A DNA stretch of 64,000 bases from Ziziphus jujuba (Eukaryota > Streptophyta > Magnoliopsida > Rosales > Rhamnaceae). The notes under the pieces were generated by a model that did no database searches, was not told the DNA's origin, and saw nothing but the letters and a program-made list of their open reading frames with translations. Both the position numbers and the translations under genes were made by a program. Of this stretch, positions 23,201 through 33,900 are shown one piece after another (the first letter of the stretch is position 1; the number at the start of each line of letters is the position of its first letter). The stretch covers positions 32,157,501 to 32,221,500 of the forward strand of contig NC_083383.1 in assembly GCF_031755915.1 (NCBI RefSeq), given 5' to 3'.

Positions 23201-26200
23201 ATATCCCATTTCTTTCAACATTAAAAAGGAATCATCATTAGATGTCCGTGCAATTTTTTTGTTTTTTGGGTACTTCCAACAAACCATTAAAAACATAATT
23301 GTTAATGAAAACCAATAGGGTGTAAGCAACCATGAGATTGTATATGTTCTAAGTGATGATTATGTGCTTTTGTAGCCTAATTGCATCATATTGGCAATTT
23401 CTCCGGCCAACCAAGATATAGCAACATCTGATGCAATCAAACTTGCCAGGGAAGTGGATCCTTCAGGTATGCCTTTGTCATTTGTAATTTGGTTTTACAG
23501 ACTTATGTCTTGTCACTTCTTCAAAACCTTGTTTAAAACTTTCACAGGTGAACGGACGTTTGGAGTGTTGACAAAGCTTGATTTGATGGACAAAGGAACA
23601 AATGCATTGGATGTAAGACCTCTACCTCTCTCCCTCTCTCTCTCTCTCTCTACTCTGAATGTGCAAATTTATTGCATTTTACTACTCAGTACCATTATAA
23701 ATTCCATTTCTAGTAAGCAGGCTCCCTAGAGTTGTTATGTTTTATTGCATTTGAAATACCCAATAAATTGGATTATGGTTTCTGTATTTTGCATTCGAAC
23801 TGATGCATTTTCCACACATAACTTGCTGTTCTGTTTCTTTTTTTAGATTTCTGGAAATGCTAATTTTACAGTTTCCATCTTGTTATTTAAAACTCCATGT
23901 CAATTTCGTTTTATTAAATTGTATATAAAAAATAAAATGTATGCTTCTTACTCTGCTTTTACCCTATAAGGTTCTTGAAGGAAGATCCTATAGGCTGCAA
24001 CAGCCATGGGTTGGAATTGTGAACCGTTCACAAGCTGATATTAATAAAAATGTTGACATGATTGTTGCAAGACGCAAGGAGCGTGAGTACTTTGCAACGA
24101 GTCCCGACTATGGACACTTGGCTAGTAAAATGGGTTCAGAGTATCTTGCAAAACTTCTTTCCAAGGTTTTTTTCTTTAAAGCTTTCATTGGAATCTGGAA
24201 CTTCTCTTTTCCTGAAATAACTTTGATGGTTTATCTTCATTGTAGCACTTGGAGTCCGTTATTAGGGCTAGGATTCCAAGTATCACATCTTTGATCAACA
24301 AAAGCATTGATGAACTTGAATCTGAAATGGACCATCTTGGTAGGCCTATTGCCGTTGATGCTGGGGTGAGTGGTTAAATTATTTAATGACTCTTTCACAA
24401 ATAAGATTTATCTTTTGTTATTAACTAATATGTTTCTTTTAGGCTCAATTATACACTATCTTGGAACTTTGTCGTGCATTTGACCGGATTTTCAAGGAGC
24501 ACTTGGATGGAGGGTAAAACGTTTATCATCCTTTTCAACTTGAGCTTATCATTGTTTTTGGGATCTTACTTTTTCATAAGTCAATCCCTCTGGACTTTTT
24601 AATTTTCCAAGATAACATACTTATTGGTAGCAGCAGGTATAGAAGATTTATTGTTGATTTGCTTCTGTGTGCAACTCTATGTATTTTACCACTTAAGATA
24701 ATGCCAACTGCCATGCACATATCAGTCAATTATCACACTTGATCTACTTGTGTCATAATTATTCTGCTGGTTTGGTTGGAACAGTATTTGATGGCAGGTT
24801 ACTTAAGGAAATTGAGGTTTGACAATTAATTGAAAATCATGATGTTGTTAATTTTAGTATTTTTCTATCTCATGAAAGTATTTGGAATAGTTTGGGTGGC
24901 TTTTATCACCACACTAATGCCTGCATCCATGCTTTGCCAGCCCTTGCTAAGTTGGTTCTGTAATTTCCAAATTGTCTTGTACATAGTCTTACTTAGACAA
25001 TACTTCCATTTCTTTGCGTTTATTATTTTGGTTGTTTATGTTATTACCATTTGTCACTTCAGCTGCATCCCTGATAGCTAATATAATTTTCTAATAAAAT
25101 TTTCTCGCCATATATTTTTTTGGCCCCCCTTTTTAATCATAGGCGGCCTGGTGGTGATCGGATTTATGGCGTCTTTGACAACCAGCTACCTGCTGCTTTG
25201 AGAAAGCTTCCATTTGATCGTCATCTTTCTTTGCAGAACGTAAGGAAAGTGGTTTCTGAGGCGGATGGTTATCAGCCACATCTTATTGCCCCAGAGCAAG
25301 GTTACAGACGCCTCATTGAGGGATCACTTAATTACTTTAGAGGCCCAGCTGAAGCTTCTGTGGATGCTGTAAGTTGTCATTTTTTCCATACTTGCTGTAA
25401 ATTTCATAAAGAAATGTATATTCAATCTAAGTGAGATATATTTGGAAGCTTCTATCATTTTTTTAACTGACCTAGACAATTTAATGTAGGTTCACTTTGT
25501 CTTGAAAGAACTTGTGAGGAAGTCCATTGGAGAGACTCAGGTGAGAATTGAAGGAATTTTAATTGGTTGGTATGTAGTTTAACAAATGTGCTGTCAGAAG
25601 AAAGTGAGTTTGCTTAAATGTTTGTCACTCAATAGGAGTTGAAGCGGTTTCCAACTCTGCAAGCTGAAATAGCTGCCGCTGCTAATGAGGCCTTGGAAAG
25701 GTTCCGTGAAGATAGTAGGAAGACAGTTGTAAGATTGGTTGACATGGAATCTTCATATTTGACTGTGGATTTCTTTCGTAAGCTTCCGCAAGAAGTGGAA
25801 AAAGCAGGAGGACCCGGAGGGCCAGGAGGGCCAGGAGGCCCAGCTGCATCAAATGCAGCAGATCGTTACTCAGAAGGACACTTTCGAAGGATAGGATCAA
25901 ATGTATCCTCATATGTGGGAATGGTGTCTGAAACACTGAGGAACACAATTCCTAAAGCTGTGGTGTATTGTCAGGTTAGGGAAGCCAAACAGTCCTTGCT
26001 AAATCACTTCTACACACAAATAGGGAAGAAAGAGGTACTCACTCTCTCTCTCTCTCTATCTCATTTTCGCTTTTATTTATATGAAGGCTCATTTGTCTCT
26101 GTGAAAAGCTCCCTTTTTTCTTTTCTATTTCCTGAACTGTAATTTAATGCGTTTGGCATTTGTTTCAGGCTAAGCAGTTTTCACAGTTGTTAGATGAAGA

Positions 26201-26297
26201 CCCAGCACTGATGGAGAGGAGGCAGCAGTGTGCAAAAAGGCTTGAACTTTACAAGGCAGCAAGGGATGAGATTGACTCTGTGTCATGGGCCCGCTAG
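20201..26297 (+). CDS. DRP1E: Dynamin-related protein 1E-like large GTPase
   Basis: Plant DRP1 proteins are phragmoplastin-type dynamins that assemble on membranes at the cell plate and plasma membrane and drive fission using GTP. Exons: 20201-20341, 20813-20876, 20979-21086, 21592-21693, 21956-22006, 22099-22160, 23376-23466, 23548-23612, 23971-24165, 24246-24365, 24443-24513, 25143-25368, 25490-25540, 25636-26034, 26169-26297; 1875 nt, 624 aa. The N-terminus [19 protein letters not shown] matches the DRP1E subgroup rather than DRP1A as I recall them. GTPase motifs: GGQSSGKS at 45-52, DLPG at 146-149, TKLD at 215-218. A middle domain follows, then the GTPase effector domain ([12 protein letters not shown] region) at the C-terminus. 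There is no PH domain or classical Pro-rich domain, as expected for DRP1. Unusual: four GGP repeats at 507-518 in the variable linker. Arabidopsis DRP1E is also called EDR3, linked to powdery mildew resistance and cell death. Confidence 0.96.
20622..20663 (+). repeat. (GA)n-rich microsatellite in DRP1E intron 1
   Basis: An interrupted GA repeat ('gagagagagagagcgagagagagcgagagagagaga' type) lies in the first intron of the DRP1E gene, about 280 bases after the donor site. Smaller CT tracts occur in intron 8 (about 23625-23651) and intron 14 (about 26040-26056). Confidence 0.8.
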
Positions 26298-27102
26298 ATT
26301 GATCAGTATAGAGATGATCACGGATGATCGAGTCCCTTGATGGTTTGACTTGTTGGGAGACGTGATATTCTTTTGATTATATTTTGTTTTCATGATCCTT
26401 TATTATATTTCATTGTTAAGCAGTCTCTCATGCTTAGGGATGGGATGCTCTATTATTGTTTTTGTCTGATTATTTTCTTTTTTACCCTTTTTTTCTTTTG
26501 TACGAGTATTATGTAAATCTGTAGAACTTGTTTGGCTTCTAAGTATGTAATATATTAGACATTGATTATTAATTTTCCCCCTTTTCTATAATCCTATGTC
26601 AATGCTGGAGATATTTCTGTTTTGCTTCTTTTTAGTGGCAAAAATCATTGATTTGCATCAACTACGGACCGACAAACGGTCTTCAAAAAATAGGTTTAAG
26701 AGTATCCAACATCTAATCAATTAACATAAAGTATTGTGTCATAAAATAATGTATACTACAATAAAAACATTGGGGCATATCTTTTTTTTAAAAAAAAAAA
26801 GAAAAAAAAGAAAAAAAGAGGCTAATGTAATCATTTGACTAGTTACATCATATTAACGTTTTATATGCACCATCTTCTCATAGTATAAAGATTTATTTTT
26901 TTACTGTCATAGGTTGGTTAGATTATTTGTAACCCTAATAATTTATAGCGTTTTTAAGTATTTTGCCACTGGTATCTAATAAAGTGTATCATGACAAAGG
27001 AAACAAATTAAGGTCGTAGATGAAATCACCAAAGAATAACAATGAAAAAACAAATCCAATTTCTGCACAGTAACATGGAATATTCCAATAAGGTAATATG
27101 AT
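26298..27102. other. Convergent 3' regions of DRP1E and the Sgpp-type gene
   Basis: The two genes point toward each other here. The stretch is AT-rich with candidate polyadenylation-type 'aatatatt' and 'aataaaa' sequences and an A-rich run at about 26788-26818. No gene is seen. Confidence 0.5.
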
Positions 27103-29120
27103 CTATGCCTTTGTCTCTAGCAAGTCTTCCAATGAAGTCCACACTTTTGGGTCATCAAAATCTTTGATAACAAAGGAGGCTCCAGCATCTAGTAATAGTT
27201 TTTCAGGGTTTCTGGTGCCTAAACCCACTACTGGCATCCCAGCTGCTACACCAGCTTTCACTCCTGAAACAGAATCCTTTAACAACCAAAACCGAAATTA
27301 GAAAAAGGAAGGAAAGTTGGATCAAATTTCTAATAAACAAATACTGGTTTTTATGCAAAAGTTTAGACAGTTTCCAGAGAGCCAAACCTCGAAGACAAAA
27401 GCATGTTTATGTGAGATTTCGAGTGCTTTAAGAGCCGTCAAATAGGGGTCAGGAAATGGTTTTGCCCATTCACATTCATTGCCAATAACAAGAATTTCAA
27501 AGAAGTTTGAAAGATCTAATATTGATATTATGAGCTCTCCATTTGGTCTTGGAGCATTTGTCACCGCAGCACGTCTCAATCCATGTTCATCTATCCATTT
27601 GCACAACTTTTGCAAGCCTTTAACTGGCTCTAATTGCTTGGATGCCAATCTGAAATATATTCACTTAGAAAGTCAGGTTTAAGAGAGGTCCAGTAGCAAA
27701 CTACTATTCGTTGAGCAAATAAAAGAAAAACAAAATTTGTAAGTCAATCAAGAAAGCCACATGATTAAAAACTAATCAATTTCTAGAATTACAGACATTC
27801 TGTAAAGGATCTCATATGACATTGTCGATGCAGGCTCAAAATCCAATATCAGATTTTTAGACCTCCCTCCTACTTGTCAATACTGGGGCATGTAATAAGG
27901 ATCTGTTAGGCAGAATCTCTCAGGAAATGTATATAGAAGCTCAAAATGAAGAGTTTTCTATGAGAGAAAAACTCAAAGAATTCCTTTAGGGATTAGACAG
28001 AAAAAATGGTTCTGCTTCTAGTTTGTGATTCCACTATCTGCTCCTCCAATGTAAAAGATTACCATGAAGATCTACTGTTAACACAAATATTCTATGTTTG
28101 CTTTAGACTCTAAATAAGCAAAGTATCCTGTTCAAAAGCCTTTGGATGCCTTATCTTGGAGCTCAAACAGTTGGTTGGTCAGATTGCTTTCCTCGTATAG
28201 TCACTAATCATTCTTTTCCAGAGTTTTCTAGTGATTGGTGAGGTTAAAGTGATAAAAAGACGGATGCTATAACTCATATCTTATAGACCATGATTTAGAT
28301 AAAGCCAAAAGTAAAGAAAGCATACGTCTTCTTAACTTGAGGGGGAAAAAAAACAAAAAAAGAAGTAATCAATTATTGTAGTATCATGGTTTTGTCAGGC
28401 TCCAAAAGGATCAATAGATTTCTTGGTGCACAAGACTTGCATGCACAAACAAAAAACAGAATCTTGAAGTTACCTTTTGTCAGGCTCCAAAAGGATCAAT
28501 AGATTTCTTGGTGCACAAGACTTGCATGCACAAACAAAAAACAGAATCTTGAAGTTACCTTCGGAACATGTCTTCTTTATCTTCAAAAAATTTTCTTGCT
28601 CTCTGGATATCCCAATCAGGAAGGAGGGTTCCACAAAGCTCCTCGTTATGCCTGCCACTAATATTCTGAATAAAGAATTCATCATCGATGGGGATTCTAC
28701 CATTGAAACCTACCTGTGCAACACCCACTGAAATGGTCTCACAGGATGCTAGATGAAGAGATGGAGACAGAGGGTAAAAGAGAGAGATACTTCTGAAAGC
28801 ATTTCACGAAATGCATAATAATGGAGAGGATCTGAGCCGCACAATATTCCATCAATATCAAATAGAATTGCTTTGAGAGGAGCAACAACAGCGAAGGAAT
28901 GACTGCTGCCATCACAAATGGGAGAAATTAGTAAGGAATACCAATACAGCAAACATTCGTAAAAAGGAAGAAGATTGTTTCTGGACACATATAATAGAGC
29001 AAAATCATTTGAAGTTACAAGAAGTGGGGATTTATACTAAGATATAATATGGATCCAAAATCTGGAAATGCCCATTGTCTATCATCTAAGATAAAAACGA
29101 AATACATGCACATAAAAAGG

Positions 29121-29160
<40 letters not shown>

Positions 29161-29939
29161 ATCTACATTGTTGAGGAAGTATGAGACTGTGCAAAAGGTT
29201 GAAGGCTAAGAATAATACAAGGACTCTGGAATTTGTTCAATGATTACGAGGACTCTGGATTTTGTTTAATGATTAGAACTTAAAAAATTTGAGGTTTTTT
29301 CCATGGATTATGATCTTGTTCCATGGCTTGGAAATAATTTCTTCAATCTTTTATATTCTAACTTAAGATTCCCTTGGAACCTGAATATAGAGCCTCCAAA
29401 AGGAGGACAATCATACCAGATTTTTTCAGAAGCAACATAGATGAAAGATGAAAATTCTTGAAAGGATGACCCTTGTAGTTCCCATGTGCATGGCGTGAAG
29501 TACTTATTAACACCATCTTCGTAAATTTATATTCTCATATGACAATCAATTTGTTCAAATTAGATGCCTACAACTTTATGGTTCATATTATGCTAACTGC
29601 ATTCCTCAAAGCAAAGAAGTATTTCTAGAGAGACTTTACATCAAGAGCGATAATGTGTTTCAAATAGTCTACATGTTTCATTTAGATATAGTGCTCCATC
29701 TCCACGCAAATTTTACCATTTTTATACTGGTCACTGCGAATAAAACTAGTACAAGGAAATGGCAATATCAAGAAGAAACTTGTATATGGAACAATCCAAA
29801 GGTAGTGGCACAGCTAAACGAAAATTTGATAGAAGAGAATGACAAATACTTGCATAAATGTAGGTTTTAATACCACTGAAATGGATCAGGGAAATCAAAA
29901 TTACCTTTCAACTGGATTGGGATCTGAAGAAATGGACAT
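27103..29939 (-). CDS. SGPP: HAD-family sugar-phosphate phosphatase, Sgpp-like
   Basis: Closest remembered relative is Arabidopsis At2g38740 (Sgpp), a broad-range sugar-phosphate phosphatase. Minus-strand coding exons: 29939-29905, 28902-28791, 28713-28559, 27649-27388, 27276-27103; 738 nt, 245 aa, matching the family. HAD motifs are present: nucleophile and acid/base Asp in DIDG at 27-30, VTN (motif II), the KPFPDPY lysine block (motif III), and FEDSVSG with Asp189 (motif IV). Motif I reads DIDGI where relatives usually have DxDGT, and the cap start reads CGSD rather than CDSD. Exon 2 has a CAGCAG tandem acceptor allowing one extra Ser. The start chosen is the first ATG giving the full frame, since an in-frame TAA separates it from upstream ATGs. 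The exon 3 donor is part of an 85 bp tandem duplication. Confidence 0.93.
28390..28561. repeat. Perfect 85 bp tandem duplication spanning the exon 3 donor of the Sgpp-type gene
   Basis: 28391-28475 is repeated without mismatch as 28476-28560. On the minus strand each copy carries the splice donor 'ag|gtaacttcaag', so the intron begins with two donors 85 bases apart. Absence of any mismatch implies a recent event or assembly collapse/expansion. Confidence 0.95.
29123..29158. repeat. (GA)18 microsatellite in intron 1 of the Sgpp-type gene
   Basis: An uninterrupted GA dinucleotide run of about 36 bases on the plus strand, intronic with respect to the minus-strand phosphatase gene. Confidence 0.9.
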
Positions 29940-30157
29940 CCGAGGAAGAGTAATGGAAGCTACTTTTCTGGGGATTGGTGCATAAATTCTAGTTTTGTTG
30001 AAACGGGTGTTGGAAAGATATTCTTAGAAGATGTTTGGATGATGAGGAAGCTGAGCAGAAGCAAGAGCTACCATAGCCATAGTATGGAAAATGGGTAATG
30101 GGTAATGTGATTGAAGAAGATAGAGAGAAAGAGAGAGAGTGAGATATTGTGAGAAAA

Positions 30158-30197
<40 letters not shown>

Positions 30198-30963
30198 AAT
30201 TGAATGGTTCTTCAGGATATGCTCCCCTGCTTTATGGGGCTGTTCTGCACCAGTCAACTAAAGATTAACTTTGTTTTAGACGATGTTAGCATCTCATAAA
30301 ATGTCTTTTACTATATTTATATATAGTTTATCGTTTTTAATTAACCAATAGCAACTGAAAATTTACTTAAAAAATTCACCCAAAAAAATAACATTTACTT
30401 AACAAAAAAAAAAAAAAGAATATTTTATTTGATTTTATTATTGTTAGAGGGAAGTGATTCTAATACAATTATACAAGGCAAGAGAATATATGGTCTTATT
30501 TCCAGTGATTCTTTTTGGGGTAGAATTTCTGAGTCTGGTTTGTATTTTTGTTTTTTACTTTTTCAGAATAATACCATTGAATTGTGAATATAATGGTCGT
30601 CAGAGCTTAAACATTTTTTGAGATTGTACTAAAAAAAAAAAAAAAAAGTTATTATTATTATTATAGTCTAATAATTATATTTTGCTTAAAATTTATCTGA
30701 AAAATAAAAATAAAAATAAAATTTAATGTCTTGGGGTGCAGTGACCTCTGGCCCATTGAACAAAAACAAAGTAGCGAAAGAAAGGAGAGGCTGCAAGCAC
30801 GTTCGACTTGGACGGCACACTGAGTTTAGAGGGAAAAAAAAAAGAAAAAAAAAAGGAGTTAATGAGTTAACCCAGTGGGATTCTGTTCTGTTATCAAACA
30901 GCAGTGGATACTCCTTCATTTTGAAATTGTATAATTTACTGCAGAGTTAGAGAAAGAGCAAGG
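29940..30963. promoter_or_regulatory. Shared divergent upstream region of the Sgpp-type and PDE318-like genes
   Basis: The two genes are transcribed away from each other with about 1 kb between start codons. The region contains a (CT)n tract at 30161-30193, which is (GA)n in the leader direction of the phosphatase gene, and poly-A tracts near 30403 and 30631. TATA-like 'tatttatatatag' lies at about 30315-30327. No transcription start can be fixed from sequence. Confidence 0.45.
30024..30080 (-). other. Short 18-codon frame upstream of the Sgpp-type start, in frame with it
   Basis: On the minus strand an ATG at 30080 opens 18 codons (MAMVALASAQLPHHPNIF) and ends at a TAA at 30026-30024. The same frame then stays open for 28 codons up to the chosen start at 29939. 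The 28-codon stretch is rich in Arg, Ser, Thr and Lys with one acidic residue. It may act as an upstream ORF. It also has the composition of an organelle transit peptide cut by one stop codon. Confidence 0.55.
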
Positions 30964-33900
30964 ATGAGCAGGGCTTCCAGTCTCTTTCAACTATGGCAGA
31001 CTCCTCCAAACAGATTACTATTCAAAAGTTCTAACTTTTACAAAGGTTTTTCTCTAATTCCTGATTTCATTTCTCTGCCAAAAGAAATAAAGATGCAAAC
31101 TTTCTTATCTGGGTAGTTGCGTAACATGGATTTTTTGCCTTAATTTTTGTTGATGTTGGTGTTCTTTTGTGTTTTTCAAATTCAAGTGCCCAGTATAGAT
31201 GGAGTCTCAAGCATTGCCTCAAAGCCATTTGTTTGTGTTAATCTGGGTATGACCCAGTTTGCGTTATGGCCTTGTTCGTGTTTTCCATATCCTTGGCTTC
31301 CAAAGTGATACCATTTTTCAAACATCTTTTGTATTTTATTTGGATTAAGCATTTTGGTTTCACGGATGCCTTGTAATGGACTATATATGTAATTTCTCTA
31401 TGTATTGTTTTCTTAAGTGCTCTGTTAGCACTTATTTGTTTTTCTCATTTTGAATGTTATGAAAAGTCCCAACTTGTTGCAGAAACATACTTCAATTGTG
31501 TGATTTCCATTTTCAGTTTTAAAATGGATTGTACCATTACCATTGCAGTGACTGATAGTCGCCTCTGAACGCAGGGATATATGTCGTACCTGGTGCGAAA
31601 ATATATCGACCCTTATGCTCCTGCAAGAGCATCCAAACTACCTCATATCAAGTTGTCAATGGAAGCTACGTACCCACAACTCAAGCTAAACAAGAAATCA
31701 AACCAACGGTACCTCTTCCTGTAATTGTTATCTATGTAATTTCGAGATTTATTTGAACAGTTATATCGGGATATAGGGAATAATATGAACAAGTTCTGTA
31801 TGACTAGAGCGTCATACTGTTTATGTTGTTGTTTAGTTAATCTTCTACTGGTACTTCAAATGGAACTCTTCCCTCAGCTTCTTTAAATGTCCATATAAAA
31901 TTTGTTTTTTCCCCTAATTTTCTGTCATTTTTCTTCTTTTCTAATACTTTTATTTGCTAGTGTTTCCTTCCTTTTCATTAAGCTTTTACTTGAATATAAA
32001 ATTATCAGGAGTATTTAATATTGTTTTTTGATTCCAAGTTTCTAATTCTAGGAAAAATCATCAGCAGAACTTGAAAATATTGGTGCATTTCAAAAGCTTC
32101 CTATGGTGATGCCATCTTTTGATATTCTTTATTCAGCACTAAGGAAGGCGAAGAGGGTTCCAGCAACTAAGGGTATTTTCTATGGCAATGTGTTTTATTT
32201 TCATGTTGACTGGGATGTAGATGCCATTTAAGTCATAGCGCTAGCTGATTACCTTGATTAGTTTGTTTGTTGTTTAGGCATTGCCAATATTGCAAAGCGA
32301 GAGAGAAATAGAGGCGCAAAGCAACTTGATGCACTGATGAAAGTTTGTCCTTAACTTAAATATCTATAAATGTTAGTTGTTACTTATCAAATAAAATATA
32401 TATACCTGTTATATGTTCTACTTAAGTACTTAAAAAAACATGATCTACTATTTTAGCAGCTATTAAAAGAAAATCTGTTCAATGCTTATAATCTTTTTTA
32501 TTCCATCTTCAGGAGCTTGCAGTTCCCTTGAGGACTTACCTGGAGAAATTTCCAAAGAAAAGGAGTCTTCATCCTTATGAGCGGTCACTTATTGAATTGA
32601 CTCTTGGGGATGGAAACTATGAAGAGGTACTCTTTAAACAAAGTTTTGGGAAATGTTTTAAGTTGTAAAATATGCTATAAATATCTTTATAACTTTAGCT
32701 TTTCTCAATCAGCAAGACAAGGAATATAAACTACTTTCACTTCTTTTAGCCAAAGCATTCATCATCTTTTGGAAGGGGTTTAACTTTTGAAGTTTTTCCC
32801 ATTGATTTTTTTTTTTTTTGGGGGTTATTCAATTGCAAGAAGTTGAGTATTCGTATAGGTCTATTGACATATTGGGGCTAGTAATTCACAAATCAAACTA
32901 ATTATTTATAGGTGTTGGGAAGGGTAGATGCTTTGAGGAAGAAAGTGGTGTCGGTTGGAAAGGAACATGCTTCTCTCTGTGCTAAGGTTGGATTCTCTTT
33001 ATGTTCTCAGTATATTTTCCAAATTCTTTACATCTTTAGAGAACTCTACATTAGTTAATATTACATACAATACTGATTCTGGAAAAACTGAGATATTGAC
33101 AAAGTCTCATGACGGTGGCAGTCATTATCGAAGCGAGAAGCAGAGGAACGACTAAGTGAGGTAAGTTTTTATTTTTCTTATTGTCCCTTTATATCTGTGA
33201 TATTAATGAATCTTCCATGCATTCACCTAAAGGGTATGAAGAAGATTGAGGAGATGTTTAATCGTGAAGGGAAAGCAGTTGAGGATTTGTTAAACATTGC
33301 CAAGGTATACTTCCTTTGAAATTGCACTCTATTAATTAGAATGGAAGCTGAAAGATTATCCTCTTGTTTCTGATATATATTTTTTGTTTCTTTCTATTAT
33401 CTTACGCTAAGTTTATCCTATTGCTAATGCTTACCTGTTTGGCAACTGTTGACTTGCCCTGATACATGTGTGCGTTTTATTTCCAAGACTGTGTGCAGGT
33501 TCTTTATTTTGCTATGGTCCTGTATTTAGTAGTTGATAAAGTATTGCAGTTCTCATGCAGTTTCACCTATTTACTCATGCATTTTAGAACCTATGAACTG
33601 AAATTCGTTTCAAATTAAATGTATCCCTAATATGCACTCACACATGGATAGGTTGATCATTTTATGTGCTCATGTTTCTAAGCGGCCATCAGCCGATCCA
33701 TAACAGGGGCTTTTCTGACACTATTTCTCCAATAAAATAATATTTGCAGACTCTGCGTTCAATGCCAGTAGTTGATCTAGAAACACCAACACTTTGTCTT
33801 GTTGGAGCTCCAAATGTGGGGAAGTCATCTTTGGTTCGTGTGCTCTCTACAGGGAAGCCTGAGGTATGCATAGATAGACTGAAAGGTGTGCTTTTGTGTG

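Noticed and set aside
25682..25948. 88-codon frame antisense to DRP1E exon 14
   Set aside because: Shadow of a conserved coding exon, Leu-rich because of the opposite-strand codons.
30686..30950. Short frames on both strands just upstream of the PDE318-like gene
   Set aside because: Low-complexity Lys or Phe runs in a leader/promoter region; no family resemblance.
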